Assembly: GCF_023910625.1 (NCBI RefSeq)
Contig: NZ_JAAVVW010000003.1
Coordinates: 1,426,001-1,490,000, forward strand
Direction: 5' to 3'
DNA from: Limnohabitans sp.
GTDB lineage: Bacteria > Pseudomonadota > Gammaproteobacteria > Burkholderiales > Burkholderiaceae_C
Length of the DNA stretch: 64,000 nucleotides
Program-made: the position numbers and the translations under genes
Shown: one piece after another, positions 7,093 through 16,293 of the stretch
Layout of the letters: the number at the start of each line of letters is the position of its first letter
How positions within the stretch are numbered: the first letter of the stretch is position 1
Notes under the pieces: model-generated
What the model was told of the DNA's origin: nothing
Seen by the model: the letters and a program-made list of their open reading frames with translations, nothing else
Database searches by the model: none

Positions 7093-8499
7093 TTAACCCT
7101 GAATGCTGCGCCAGCGCTCCAGCTCTTGCGGGCGCAAACCATAGCGGGCCAACACGCCTTCGTGCAAACGGCGCAGCTCTTGCATGACCAAGGCCCGAAC
7201 ATTTTCACGATCCGGGCCAGGCGCGGCCAAATCCACTTGGCTGGCCACCCGCTTCAGCGGGTCTTGCTCGGGGTTTTGCACCACGTCTTTGACGATCTGG
7301 CGAATGGCCTCGCGGTAAGTCAAGCGCAGCACATCGGGCTCGACCACGCTGGACTTGGCCGTCAAATACTCCTTGGTCGATCGCTCATACGCCCACATGA
7401 ACATGTCGCGCAGCAGCTCCACACGGTTCATCTCGTAAATGCCCAGCACCGAGGCGGTGTACCAAGCCTGCGACACGCCCAAAAACGTCAGCGGGCACAA
7501 ATTAGCCCGCAGCAGCGGCCAATTGGCCAGCAGGCGCGACGTGCGCTTGTTGCAGTCGGCAAAAGGCTGCAAATACGGCAAGTGCACCATGGCAAAAAAC
7601 GACTGCTCGAATGGGTCTTCGATGGCGTTGAATTTGGCCAGCGCTTCATCGAGCAAAGTGCTAATGAGCGACTGGCCCGATGGCGGCTGGTATGGGCTTT
7701 GCCCAATTTGCACCGGATGCAAGCGCAGACGGCCTTCGTCCTCGGGGCTTTCAAGCAGGTTTTCTGACAAAGCGCTGTGCAAGTTCATCAACAAATAGCG
7801 GCTGAACTGCGGCGCGGCCACGTTGTCCATCAGCAGCTCGATGGCGGCCTTGTGGTTCAGGATCATCTGCGTTTCGGTCACGCCGTGGCCTTGGGCCTGC
7901 TGCCCGTGCGCGATCAGGGCGCGGGTGTCCAGGCGCGAATAGGTGTTGCCCTCCAGATGGCTGGATGCCCAAGACAAGTCGATCAGCAAACGGTCGAGCA
8001 CGGCACGGCCATAAGTGCCCGCAGGTTGCGGCCCCGGCCCGGTGCGGCCCATGCGGTGCAACTGCGCCCGCACAGGCTGGGGCAAATAAAACGTGGCGTT
8101 GGGTTGGTAGGCCTGCAAAAACTCGGACTGGTAACCCGCCGCCTGGCGCGTGCCCCAGGGCTTGGCCAGATAAGCCCGAATGTCTTTGCTGTCAGGCGAC
8201 AGCGGCCACTGGCCCGTGGAGAGTTCCTCTTCGGCGCGCCAAGCGGACGACTCTGACAAACCCACGGAAGTGGGCAAAGCGTAAGCCAACACTTTTGGCG
8301 CGATTTCTAAATTGGCCACATATCGGGTGGCGCGGGCCTTGCCAATTGGCGCAATTTGACCACCAGCCACCGCTTGCGCCAAGGCCCTTTGCAAGCTGCG
8401 GCGCGGCACATCGGGCCATGCCGCACTGGCTTGCGCAAGCGATAAACCCTCCGGCTGAGCCTGAATGGCGGTTAAAAGTTGATGGTTGAAGTCTGACAT
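7093..8499 (-). CDS. Fic-domain protein with N-terminal HTH; Gln replaces the catalytic His
   Basis: 468 residues. Residues 1-60 look like a winged-helix DNA-binding part (LSLAQASAAWPDVPRRSLQRAL). The Fic core carries the inhibitory helix motif SSHLEGN (179-185, [ST]xxxE[GN]) and an active-site loop QPFADCNKRTSR (311-322). In canonical Fic enzymes the first position is His (HPFxDGNGRxxR); here it is Gln and GNGR is CNKR, a variant known in a large Fic subgroup. AMP-transfer activity is therefore doubtful, although the Arg that holds phosphate is present. A long palindrome carrying its promoter touches the start codon, which points to self-repression. Confidence 0.88.
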   Translation of the reverse strand: MSDFNHQLLTAIQAQPEGLSLAQASAAWPDVPRRSLQRALAQAVAGGQIAPIGKARATRYVANLEIAPKVLAYALPTSVGLSESSAWRAEEELSTGQWPLSPDSKDIRAYLAKPWGTRQAAGYQSEFLQAYQPNATFYLPQPVRAQLHRMGRTGPGPQPAGTYGRAVLDRLLIDLSWASSHLEGNTYSRLDTRALIAHGQQAQGHGVTETQMILNHKAAIELLMDNVAAPQFSRYLLMNLHSALSENLLESPEDEGRLRLHPVQIGQSPYQPPSGQSLISTLLDEALAKFNAIEDPFEQSFFAMVHLPYLQPFADCNKRTSRLLANWPLLRANLCPLTFLGVSQAWYTASVLGIYEMNRVELLRDMFMWAYERSTKEYLTAKSSVVEPDVLRLTYREAIRQIVKDVVQNPEQDPLKRVASQVDLAAPGPDRENVRALVMQELRRLHEGVLARYGLRPQELERWRSIQG

Positions 8500-8536
8500 G
8501 TTGGCGCGATTATAAATAATCGCGCCAACTTTGCAA
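8500..8536 (-). promoter_or_regulatory. Promoter inside a perfect palindrome before the Fic gene
   Basis: Two 14-bp arms, GTTGGCGCGATTAT (8500-8513) and its exact complement (8516-8529), are separated by two bases. On the minus strand TATAAT (8514-8509) and TTGCAA (8536-8531) with 16-bp spacing form a good promoter within and beside it. The -10 box ends 9 bases before ATG 8499, leaving almost no leader. A second small palindrome (8526-8542, CCAACTT/AAGTTGG) overlaps the -35. The HTH part of the Fic protein is the likely repressor. Confidence 0.75.
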
Positions 8537-8612
8537 GTTGGTGCAGCAAGCCACCCTTGATTTGTACATCAACAAACTTGATATCGTGACGGATGCGGTT
8601 TATTGATCAAGT

Positions 8613-8631
8613 TGTAGCGCAAAGCGCTACA
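8613..8631. promoter_or_regulatory. Palindromic operator before the higBA remnant
   Basis: TGTAGCGC-AAA-GCGCTACA is a perfect 8-bp inverted repeat 19 bases before the higB start. HigA-type antitoxins repress their own operons from such sites. Confidence 0.65.
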
Positions 8632-8649
8632 CACTCCAAAGCGCCACAA

Positions 8650-8700
8650 ATGATCATCACAGTTCGTCACAATAGCCTGCAACGCTTTTTTGAGGCCATC
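8650..8700 (+). pseudogene. higB: higB toxin stub (first 17 codons), rest deleted in frame
   Basis: ATG 8650 starts [17 protein letters not shown], which matches the N-terminus of HigB toxins (MI--FRHKGLQKFFE). The remaining 75 or so codons of the RelE-like fold, including the catalytic C-terminus, are missing, and the frame runs straight into the higA ATG at 8701. The result is an in-frame join that could make a HigA with a 17-residue extension. The toxin is dead while the operator and antitoxin remain. Confidence 0.75.
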
Positions 8701-8976
8701 ATGACTCGCATGCACAACCCCCCGCACCCAGGGGAAGTCCTTCGGGAATATCTGGGCAATATCACCATCACCGAGGCCGCCGTCAAGCTGGGCGTCAACC
8801 GAGTCACGCTCTCGCGTGTGGTGTCTGGCGCATCCGGAGTCTCTGCCGACATGGCTTATCGCCTTGCGCAAGCCTTCGGCACCAGTGCCGAAATGTGGGC
8901 AGGCATGCAGATGCAACACGACCTTTATCAAGCGGGCAAGGTCAAGCGCCCCAAGATTGAGCGCTTGGCCGCTTGA
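8701..8976 (+). CDS. higA: HigA-family antitoxin, now without its toxin
   Basis: 91 residues. [15 protein letters not shown] opens the protein as in HigA antidotes, followed by an Xre helix-turn-helix ([22 protein letters not shown], residues about 22-45) and the tail [14 protein letters not shown]. It binds the operon's operator and, in intact systems, HigB. With higB cut to a stub, it may persist as a plain repressor or as protection against HigB from elsewhere. Translation may begin at 8701 or at 8650 as a fusion. Confidence 0.9.
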   Translation: MTRMHNPPHPGEVLREYLGNITITEAAVKLGVNRVTLSRVVSGASGVSADMAYRLAQAFGTSAEMWAGMQMQHDLYQAGKVKRPKIERLAA

Positions 8977-8987
8977 TCCGCAAGAAT

Positions 8988-9007
8988 CCCCGGCCCTCAG
9001 GCCGGGA
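8988..9007. terminator. Hairpin terminator after higA
   Basis: CCCGGCC-CTCA-GGCCGGG stem 13 bases after the higA stop, followed by AAAT; moderate strength. Confidence 0.5.
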
Positions 9008-9096
9008 AATGAGCATGCCGTCACTTCCATAGCGCTACCACCTATAAAAATAAAAAAACTTTCAGTTACGATCCAATCTCACTTTGTGAGTACCAA

Positions 9097-11246
9097 ATGG
9101 GTCTTAACTGGAACGAAATCAAATCCAGGGCATTGCTTTTTAGCAAGACCTGGGCCGACGCCTACAACGAAGACAGCCAGGCCAAGCCCTTTTGGATCGA
9201 CTTCTTTGAAATCTTTGGCATCACCAACAAACGCGTGGCCACCTTCGAGCTGAACGTCAAAAAGCTCGGCGGTGCGCAAGGCTTTGTGGATTTGTTTTGG
9301 CCCGGCGTGCTGCTGGTGGAGCACAAGTCACGCGGCAAAAGCCTTGACGACGCGCTGGACCAGGCCATTGGCTACCTGCACAACCTGCCCGAGCGCGACC
9401 TGCCCCAGTTGGTGGTGGTCTGCGACTTTGCCCGCTTTCGGGTGTGCCGCCTGGCCTCAGGCAAGACCCACGAGACGGTGGAGTTTGAACTCCAGCACCT
9501 GCACAAACACGTCAAGCTCTTTGGCCTGCTGGCGGGCTACAAGGTGCAAGACATCCAGGCCGAAGACCCGGTCAACATCAAGGCCGCCGAACGCATGGGC
9601 CGCCTGCACGACGCCCTGAAAGCCAGCGGCTACAGCGGCCACGCGCTGGAGGTGCTGCTGGTGCGCCTGCTGTTTTGCCTGTTTGCCGACGACACCGGCA
9701 TCTTTCAGCCCGCGCAATCGTTTCGCGACTTTGTCGAAGAACGCACCGCGCCCGACGGCTCGGACCTGGGGCCGCGCCTGGGGCAACTGTTTCAGGTGCT
9801 CAACACGCACGAGGGCCAACGCAGCAAAAACATCGACGAGCAACTGGGCCAGTTTGCGTACATCAACGGCAAACTGTTTGAAGAAACCCTGCCCATGGCC
9901 GACTTCAGCACCGCCATGCGCGAAGCCCTGCTGGACGCCTGTGCGCTCGACTGGTCGGCCATCAGCCCCGCCATCTTTGGCAGCCTGTTCCAAAGCATCA
10001 TGGACGAGAAGGCCCGCCGCAACCTGGGGGCGCACTACACGTCAGAGGCCAACATCCTCAAGCTCATCAAGCCGCTGTTCTTGGACGAGCTGCACGCCGA
10101 GTTTGAACGCGTGAAGGGCCACCGCAACAAGCTGTTTGAGTTTCACAAAAAGCTGCGGCAACTGACGTTTTTTGATCCCGCCTGTGGGTGCGGTAACTTC
10201 TTGGTCATCAGCTACCGCGAACTGCGCGAGCTGGAGCTGAAAGTGCTGCGTGCCAGCCACGAACTGAGCGCCCACAAAGGCCAGATGACGGTGGACGTGC
10301 ACGCCCTGATTGGCGTGAACGTGGACCAGTTTTACGGCATCGAGATCGAAGAGTTTCCGGCGCAGATTGCGCAAGTGGCCCTGTGGCTGGTGGACCACCA
10401 AATGAACCTGCGCGTGAGCGTGGAGTTTGGCCAGTACTTTGCCCGCATCCCGCTCAAAAGCACACCCGGCATCCGCCACGCCAACGCGCTGCGGCTGGAC
10501 TGGAACGAGGTGCTGCCTGCGGAGCGGTGCAGTTATGTGTTGGGCAATCCGCCGTTTCTTGGCAAGCAATACCAAACACCAGAACAAAAAGCCGATGTTG
10601 CACCGATATACCAACCGCTTGAAAGCGGCGGCGTATTGGATTTCGTTGCAGCTTGGTACATCAAGTCGGCCAACTACGCCAAGGCAAATCCAATGCTCAA
10701 CGTTGGTTTTGTATCTACCAACAGCATCGTCCAAGGAGAACAAGTTGGCGTACTTTGGGGCTGGTTGATCGCGCAAGGGATAAAGATCAATTTCGCTCAT
10801 CGCACATTCAAATGGAGCAACGAAGCGTCCGGCAATGCTGCTGTGCACTGCGTCATCCTAGGCTTCTCACTCACCAACTCAACACCTAAAACCATTTATG
10901 AATATGCAATCGTCAATGGTGAGCCTTTGGCAGTCGAGGTGAAAAACATCAACCCATACCTGGTCGATGCACCAGACGTGGTGCTGCCATCTCGTCGTAC
11001 GCCCATCTGTAATGTTGCACCGATCGTGTTTGGCTCCATGGCCAACGACGGGGGTAATTTTTTCCTCACAGATCCAGAAAAAGAACAACTGCTGATCGAA
11101 TGTCCCGACGCTGCGCCTTGGATACGGCCTTTCCTTGGTGCTGAAGAGTTCATCAACAAAATTCCGCGCTGGTGTTTGTGGCTCAAAAATTGTCCACCAG
11201 CCGCATTGCGGAAGATGCCACAGGTGATGGATCGCGTTCAAAGAGT
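9097..11246 (+). pseudogene. MmeI-like restriction-methylation gene, 5' part (split by ISL3 element)
   Basis: 717 codons before the ISL3 insertion. An N-terminal nuclease-like part has D65 in FVDLFWPG and E75-x-K77 in LLVEHKSRG, the D-ExK pattern of MmeI-type enzymes. The adenine methyltransferase part has the AdoMet motif DPACGCGNF (near residue 360) and the catalytic NPPF (near 484). The insertion lies in the target-recognition region, after DRVQRV. Read through, the frame ends four codons into the IS at TGA 11257-11259, so a protein of about 720 residues lacking the end of the recognition domain could be made. Undisrupted, the gene would encode 930 residues. Such single-chain enzymes cut and methylate invading DNA. 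Confidence 0.88.
11239..11246. repeat. Left 8-bp target-site duplication of the ISL3 element
   Basis: CAAAGAGT, repeated exactly at 12574-12581. Removing the element and one copy restores an uninterrupted methyltransferase frame. Confidence 0.9.
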
Positions 11247-12573
11247 GGAGCTTCGTTGAATTCACTGTGATTATTCAAGCCATAGCCAAGTTCAGCTTGC
11301 CACAATGAAACAAAATCCTCGCCCGGTAATTGGTGAAGTTACGAAACCCTCGGGCATTGGCCTTGATCAGTTGGATGGCACTGTTGAAGCCTTCTGCACA
11401 GGCGTTGCTAATTCCATGCTGACTGTAGTTGAGCAGTCCTTCCTCGTGGCGGCGCAGCATCTTGACGACCTTCTTCACAGGCGCCAGACGGCTTCTCATC
11501 GCGTTGCTCGACCAGGCTTTGAAGAATCTTTTGGCAGCGCCCTTGTAGCTGTAGCTCCAGAACTGGCCGAAGTTCTCCTTGATGCGCCAGGCCCTGCTCG
11601 TCTTCAAGTTAAGCTGGTTCAAGACCCGAAACGAAACAGCCTCAGCACTTCGACCATCTGGGTATTTCCTCAACCAGGCCCACTTGCTGCCCTTCAAAGG
11701 CGAGTCACCTGTCTGGGACAGCTTGCGGTGCTCTTGCTTTCTGACCGCATCCACCGCCTCACCGAGGTACTTGGAGACGTGGAACTTGTCATGCACGATG
11801 TCTGCCTGCGGCATGCATTGCCTGGTTGCACTCATGTACGCTGGCCACATGTCCATGGCCACCGCCTTGACCGACGCGCGTTGCGCTGGAGTAAGTGTCT
11901 CCAACAGGCTCACGGCCGCCACCAGTTTCCTCTCAGGCACCAAGTCCAGTACGCGCGAGCGGTCAATGTCGGTCAGGATGCTGGCGTAGGTGTGGCCCTT
12001 CTCAGAGCTCTTCTCATCTATGCCAAGGTACGTAATCTCTTGCTCCGTACGTCGCAACATGCCGCGCTCCACGGCGCTGACCATGATGGCATTGACCGTA
12101 CTCCAGGACAACCGGGTCAGCGTACAGACTGCTTGCGTAGTGGGACAGGCCTCAAGCAGCTTGATAACGAAGGCTGCCATCAAGGTGGTCACACGGCTGT
12201 AGCGCTGTGCCCATGGCACCGTCAGTTCTTCGACCGTACCGTCACTGAACTTAAGTTGGGGAATACGCGCCTTAATGATGGTCTCGAACTGGCAGGTGTC
12301 CAGGTGACGCCACTGGCGCTCGGTCCAGCCATTGATGTGCGCTCTCTTGGTGGCATCGGTGGGGTCGCCCCAGACCTGGCCTTTCTTCAAGACCACTTCA
12401 ACCACCACGCGCTGGTCGGCCAAGGACAGGTCCACCTTCTTGACCGACCATGGGGCCTTCAGTCCGAGAAGATGCTCATACAGTGCGTTATCTTTCATGT
12501 TCAAGTCGGAAATAGTGAATCGCTGGATTGTCCTGCAGCAAGGGGAAAATCACAGTGCAATTGATGAAGAACC
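11247..12573 (-). mobile_element. ISL3-family insertion sequence
   Basis: 1327 bp. Ends were set from the 8-bp duplication CAAAGAGT on both sides. The terminal inverted repeats align without gaps over about 26 bp: left GGAGCTTCGTTG... and right (complement) GGTTCTTCATCA..., both ending in CACTGTGATT. ISL3 elements start with GG and make 8-bp duplications, so all signs agree. It holds one transposase gene on the minus strand. Confidence 0.95.
11275..12498 (-). CDS. ISL3-family transposase
   Basis: 407 residues from ATG 12498 (a TTG two codons earlier is also possible). The DDE core shows YLGIDEKSSEKGHTYASIL (first Asp), VAMDMWPAYM (second Asp, in the DMWxPY-type motif typical of the family) and SNACAEGFNSAIQLIKANARGFRN (Glu). 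An HTH-like region lies near residues 110-140. The frame is intact, so the element may be active. It ends 29 bases inside the left end of the IS. Confidence 0.94.
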   Translation of the reverse strand: MKDNALYEHLLGLKAPWSVKKVDLSLADQRVVVEVVLKKGQVWGDPTDATKRAHINGWTERQWRHLDTCQFETIIKARIPQLKFSDGTVEELTVPWAQRYSRVTTLMAAFVIKLLEACPTTQAVCTLTRLSWSTVNAIMVSAVERGMLRRTEQEITYLGIDEKSSEKGHTYASILTDIDRSRVLDLVPERKLVAAVSLLETLTPAQRASVKAVAMDMWPAYMSATRQCMPQADIVHDKFHVSKYLGEAVDAVRKQEHRKLSQTGDSPLKGSKWAWLRKYPDGRSAEAVSFRVLNQLNLKTSRAWRIKENFGQFWSYSYKGAAKRFFKAWSSNAMRSRLAPVKKVVKMLRRHEEGLLNYSQHGISNACAEGFNSAIQLIKANARGFRNFTNYRARILFHCGKLNLAMA

Positions 12574-12581
12574 CAAAGAGT
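12574..12581. repeat. Right 8-bp target-site duplication of the ISL3 element
   Basis: Second copy of CAAAGAGT; the methyltransferase frame resumes at 12582. Confidence 0.9.
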
Positions 12582-13224
12582 AAAAACACTTCGTTCGGCC
12601 AGCACAAGAAAAGCCACGCAAGATCTGGCAGGTACCCCGACCTTATTTGGTGAGATTCGTCAGCCGGAATACGGTAGCTACCTATTGATTCCCCGCGTTT
12701 CATCGGAGAAAAGAGCCTATTTACCAATCGGATTTATTGAACATTCCACCATCGCCAGCGATGCGACCTTGATCATTCCATCTGCATCGCTGTTTCACTT
12801 CGGCGTCATGACCAGCGCCATGCACAACGCCTTCATGCGCTTCACCTGCGGGCGACTGAAAAGTGATTTCCGGTACTCCAACACTATCGTCTACAACAAC
12901 TACCCTTGGCCCGGCTTCGCAGGTGAGGCACTCAGCGACAAACACCGCAACGCCATCGAACAAGCCGCAAAAGGCGTGCTCGACGCCCGCGCCCAATTTG
13001 CAGACGCGTCCCTCGCCGACCTGTACGACCCACTGACCATGCCCCCGGCCCTGCTCAAGGCCCACCAAAAACTAGACGCCGCAGTAGACGCCGCCTACCA
13101 ACCCAGCGGCGGCAAAAAGACCTACGCCTCCGACGCCGAACGCGTGGCCTTCCTGTTCGAGCTGTACCAACGCGTCACCAGCTTGCTGCCCGCGCCAGCA
13201 GCCAAAAAAACACGAAAACCATAG
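12582..13224 (+). pseudogene. MmeI-like restriction-methylation gene, 3' part
   Basis: Continues the frame as KTLRSASTRKATQDLA, then TPTLFGEIRQPEYGSYLLIP, the end of the recognition region, and YSNTIVYNNYPWPG, then DLYDPLTMPP, a C-terminal pattern conserved in MmeI-like proteins. The first in-frame ATG is 12685, so any separate product would lack the beginning of this part. Both halves have the same high-GC codon use and join without loss, so the insertion is recent. The stop is 10 bases before the OLD-like gene. Confidence 0.85.
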
Positions 13225-13234
13225 GGAGTTAAAA

Positions 13235-14800
13235 GTGGCATTGCAGATACAAAACCTACGTACAACGAAGCAAAAGCTTATGGAGTGTGACGTAATGACA
13301 TTTGATAATCCAAATAAAAGTTTTACTTGGTTTACCCAGTCTATTCACGTTACTCGTTTTCGACATATTGTTAATCTCAATATCGAGTTCACTCATCCAA
13401 TTACAGCTATTGCCGGAGTCAACAGATCAGGCAAAACAAGCCTACTCTTACTAATGGCATGCAGCCACGAAAATTTTCTACGTCCAGATGCAACATCGTC
13501 AAGTATTGGTATACGTGAGCATGGATGGAATGATGTCCTATCCTTCACCTCACATGAAACTATCAACGCTGACTACCAATATGGAATGGAATGGAGGCAC
13601 GCTGCAAGAATTTTTCAAGGTACTGGAAAACGCCTGCATACCTCTCGTGCATGGAGTGGCATCGGAAAAAAGAGTTCAGACAATAAGCGCTCGAATGCAA
13701 AAATCCGTGGTCGTGAAGTACGATTCATTGACTTGGAACGCTTACTACCAGCGCGTGCATTTTCGGACTCACTACTTAGAAAAGCAAACACAGCAGCAGC
13801 CACTCCACTCAGGCAAGACATTGCCCAAGCGTTCTCATACATATTCGACACGCCAGTCACCTCGATTTCTGAGGCTGGGTGGCACCTAAATCGACGTTGT
13901 TTCGTCATTGAGCGTCCTGGAGTGGTGTACTCAACTTACAACGCTGCCACTGGTGAGGAGGCGGTGATCTACTTACTTAAGGATCTAATTGAAAGCCCGA
14001 AGAACAGCCTCATCTTGATTGAGGAAATAGAGGCGGGAATTCATCCTTCTGTTTTGAGAAAGGTGCTAGACATCGTCCATATAGTGTCATGGATCGACAA
14101 AAAACAAATAATTTTTACCACGCATTCACCAACAGCTTTTTCAGCCGTGGATGCAAAATCCCGCCGTTTTATTGAGAGCGTTAATGACCAATGGAGATGC
14201 TCATCTGGGATTTCGATGCAAGCGGCGAGTAGCAAGATGGACTCGGTAGCTCACCCTCTTGTCCAACTCTATTGCGAGGACGATCTCGCTCAATTCTTGA
14301 TCACTAAGCAAATCTTAGCGATTACAGAATCCGAGTCTCATGCACAGCGATTAATTAATGTGATTCCTTCAGGTCCAATTGATCAGGTTAAGAATGACTA
14401 CACAAGGCATCAACGGAACTTTAAACACCTTAGAGCAAAGCTCGGATTCTGTGCAGTCTTTGATGGTGACTACAAAAATGACTCGGCATACTCAAATTTT
14501 CACGAGAATGATAATGAATTTTCGGTGTTCATTTACCCCTACGACAAACCAGAGAAATTTCTAGTTCGTGCCTATTTGTCGACAAATCCAAACGGAAATC
14601 TAGAGGCGGCTCTAAGCCATATTGATCACCACACTCTTTTCAGCACAATGGTAGAACTTGGTCTTGCAGCGGATGCAAATGATGCGAGGAATCGTTGTTT
14701 TGAAGCGTTTAGCAATTCTCCGGAGTATCAAAAGCATTCAGAGGATCTACAGGCTTTAATAAAACGGGCAATTGCCCATTTCACCGCCCTGCCAGACTAG
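13235..14800 (+). CDS. OLD-like AAA ATPase with C-terminal TOPRIM-type domain
   Basis: 521 residues. An SMC/RecF-like ATPase has Walker A GVNRSGKTSLL (61-71), Walker B LILIEEIEAGIHP (about 258-270) and a following TTHSPTAFSA switch. The C-terminal half fits a TOPRIM nuclease: LYCEDDLAQFLI (near 345) for the first Glu and FCAVFDGDYKND (near 405) for the DxD pair. OLD-family proteins are anti-phage nucleases. The start is GTG 13235 after AGGGAGT; ATG 13265 and 13295 are alternatives. It follows the MmeI-like gene by 10 bases, probably as one operon. Base composition is visibly AT-richer than its neighbours, which suggests separate transfer. Confidence 0.75.
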   Translation: MALQIQNLRTTKQKLMECDVMTFDNPNKSFTWFTQSIHVTRFRHIVNLNIEFTHPITAIAGVNRSGKTSLLLLMACSHENFLRPDATSSSIGIREHGWNDVLSFTSHETINADYQYGMEWRHAARIFQGTGKRLHTSRAWSGIGKKSSDNKRSNAKIRGREVRFIDLERLLPARAFSDSLLRKANTAAATPLRQDIAQAFSYIFDTPVTSISEAGWHLNRRCFVIERPGVVYSTYNAATGEEAVIYLLKDLIESPKNSLILIEEIEAGIHPSVLRKVLDIVHIVSWIDKKQIIFTTHSPTAFSAVDAKSRRFIESVNDQWRCSSGISMQAASSKMDSVAHPLVQLYCEDDLAQFLITKQILAITESESHAQRLINVIPSGPIDQVKNDYTRHQRNFKHLRAKLGFCAVFDGDYKNDSAYSNFHENDNEFSVFIYPYDKPEKFLVRAYLSTNPNGNLEAALSHIDHHTLFSTMVELGLAADANDARNRCFEAFSNSPEYQKHSEDLQALIKRAIAHFTALPD

Positions 14801-14962
14801 CTGTCGGATCAGCCATACCCTTGCCCTTACCCTAAATCCAGCCGGTCCATCAGATATCTCACTGAACTTCTTGAATATGGGATTTTCCTATCCCATCCTG
14901 CACTCGCTTGGCAATACCGCATCAAGGGCCCATCACCTTGTCTGGTTAGCAACCTAAACCAT

Positions 14963-15235
14963 TCAGGACAGACACTCATAGGCTGTGCGGTAGCCCCCCA
15001 CCCCCTTCACATAATCCAACAACTCCACAAAAAACGGATGCCTGCAAAGCGTGGACGAATCGCCCACCAGCAGCAGCTTGCGCCGTGCGCGGGTCATGCC
15101 CACGTTCATGCGGCGGATGTCAGACAGGAAGCCGATCTCGCCTTGGGGGTTGCTGCGTGTCAAGGTGATGGCAGAGATGCCGCGCTCTTGGCCCTGAAAC
15201 GAATCGACGGTGCCCACGCTGAGCCTGCGTTGCAG
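14963..15235 (-). repeat. Helicase-tail repeat A (3' end of an SF1 helicase gene)
   Basis: The only copy with an open frame. It reads QRRLSVGTVDSFQGQERG, then GEIGFLSDIRRMNVGMTRAR, then LLLVGDSSTLCRHPFFVELL and ends YRTAYECLS. These are motifs V and VI and the tail of an UPF1/IGHMBP2-like SF1 helicase. Everything before motif V is absent. The right boundary, ...GCCTGCGTTGCAG, is the same base in copies A, B and C. Left of it (14801-14962) no gene is recognised. Confidence 0.85.
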
Positions 15236-15237
15236 GG

Positions 15238-15372
15238 TATTGGCGCAAACTTAAACAGCGGCTCAATGCGGAGGGCGGCCAACCTGTGACGTTTTGTCAC
15301 GGGTCGAAACTGGCGGCCTCAGACATCAGGGATCAGGCAAAGGGCTATCCACAAGCATGGATTGAAAAACGG
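15238..15372 (+). pseudogene. Fragment of a BRO-N/DinD-like antirepressor-type gene
   Basis: The frame from 15238 reads YWRKLKQRLNAEGGQPVT, then CHGSKLAASD, then QAKGYPQAWIEKRL. Both pieces occur in BRO-N/DinD-type phage antirepressor-like proteins but are normally about 60 residues apart, so the middle is deleted. It has no start codon and begins 3 bases after the helicase-tail boundary. It may be what the helicase fragment was joined to. The assignment is from memory of the family and is tentative. Confidence 0.45.
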
Positions 15373-16293
15373 CTATTGCCGTTTGAATCGCTCATCAAGC
15401 GCTTCGCGTTGAAGCTGGAATTTCGCAGGGTTTTTTGACTTCAGTTGGGTCAAATTCTGCAGTTTCCATTGGATGGCAGGCAATTCTTGCAAATGCTTGA
15501 ACGGCAGGAGCGACCAATCCGGTTTGGCTTCCAGCAGCGACAGAAGGAAATTTCTGTGATTTTGCGTGAGCGCCCGAGGAAGTTCGGCCATCAATCGTTG
15601 TTGGGTTTGGAGCAGATCATCCAAGTGGATGGGGTCTGAAGTCATTCCCACAAACTCGTTCTTGAAAGGCGCTTCCATTGGTTGAGCATTGGAAAACAAG
15701 ACCTCGTGCACGGGTCTGTTGTGCCCAGCCAGATAGGCCACAAAGCAGTCCAAAATTTCTTGCGTTAAGCCATGGCTTTCGTACATTTTGAGAACGTCGA
15801 AAAAATCGCGTGGATGCTGTCTGTCCATCGCTGCGACCAGTTTGCTGCCATAGAGTTCAGAGGGGGAGAGGACTGGAACCTGGATATTTTTGGAGAACAG
15901 GGCTTGTGTTTTTTCTGACAGTGAACGTGTCTGTATCGGTAGCACTGTTCCCCGAAAAACGAAGTTCACTTCAACCTTGACTGCAGCTTCTGCGCTGAAG
16001 ATGTCAAGCTTCACTTCGTCACCCCCTTGGACTTTCCTGGTTCGGGTTTCATAACCCATTGCAGCAATTGCTGCCTCAATGCGCTGCAGCTCTTGGGCGA
16101 TTTCTTTCAGTGCGTTGTCCCTGTCGGCTTGGTGGTTGATGAAGACGACGTCGATATCTACTGACAGTCGTGGCAAGTCCTGAACGAACAAGTTCAGTGC
16201 CGTGCCTCCCTTCATCGCAAATCGCGGGGTTTGAAACACGGCGGGTGCGATGTCCAGCAGCAGGTTGACCGTTTGTACGTAGGCGGGGTTCAT
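15373..16293 (-). CDS. abiEii: AbiEii-family nucleotidyltransferase toxin
   Basis: 306 residues of the AbiEii/AbiGii (DUF1814) family. The nucleotidyltransferase signature is KGGTALNLFVQDLPRLSVDIDVVF (about residues 28-51): a GG-T motif then D-x-D in the SxDID strand. A later conserved stretch is LSPSELYGSKLVAAMDRQHPRDFFDVLKMYE. Homologues act as toxins by adding nucleotides to RNA, and AbiE pairs stop phage growth. ATGA overlap with abiEi shows coupled translation. Confidence 0.92.
   Translation of the reverse strand: MNPAYVQTVNLLLDIAPAVFQTPRFAMKGGTALNLFVQDLPRLSVDIDVVFINHQADRDNALKEIAQELQRIEAAIAAMGYETRTRKVQGGDEVKLDIFSAEAAVKVEVNFVFRGTVLPIQTRSLSEKTQALFSKNIQVPVLSPSELYGSKLVAAMDRQHPRDFFDVLKMYESHGLTQEILDCFVAYLAGHNRPVHEVLFSNAQPMEAPFKNEFVGMTSDPIHLDDLLQTQQRLMAELPRALTQNHRNFLLSLLEAKPDWSLLPFKHLQELPAIQWKLQNLTQLKSKNPAKFQLQREALDERFKRQ

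Noticed and set aside
7009-7767. Long plus-strand open frame of 252 codons opposite the Fic gene
   Set aside because: It lies wholly antisense to a conserved Fic protein, has no recognisable domain and no ribosome site; high-GC genes give such frames routinely.
14801-14962. A coding fragment between the OLD-like gene and helicase-tail A
   Set aside because: One frame stays open for about 40 codons (LLEYGIFLSHPALAWQYRIK) but has no start, family match or codon bias I could support.
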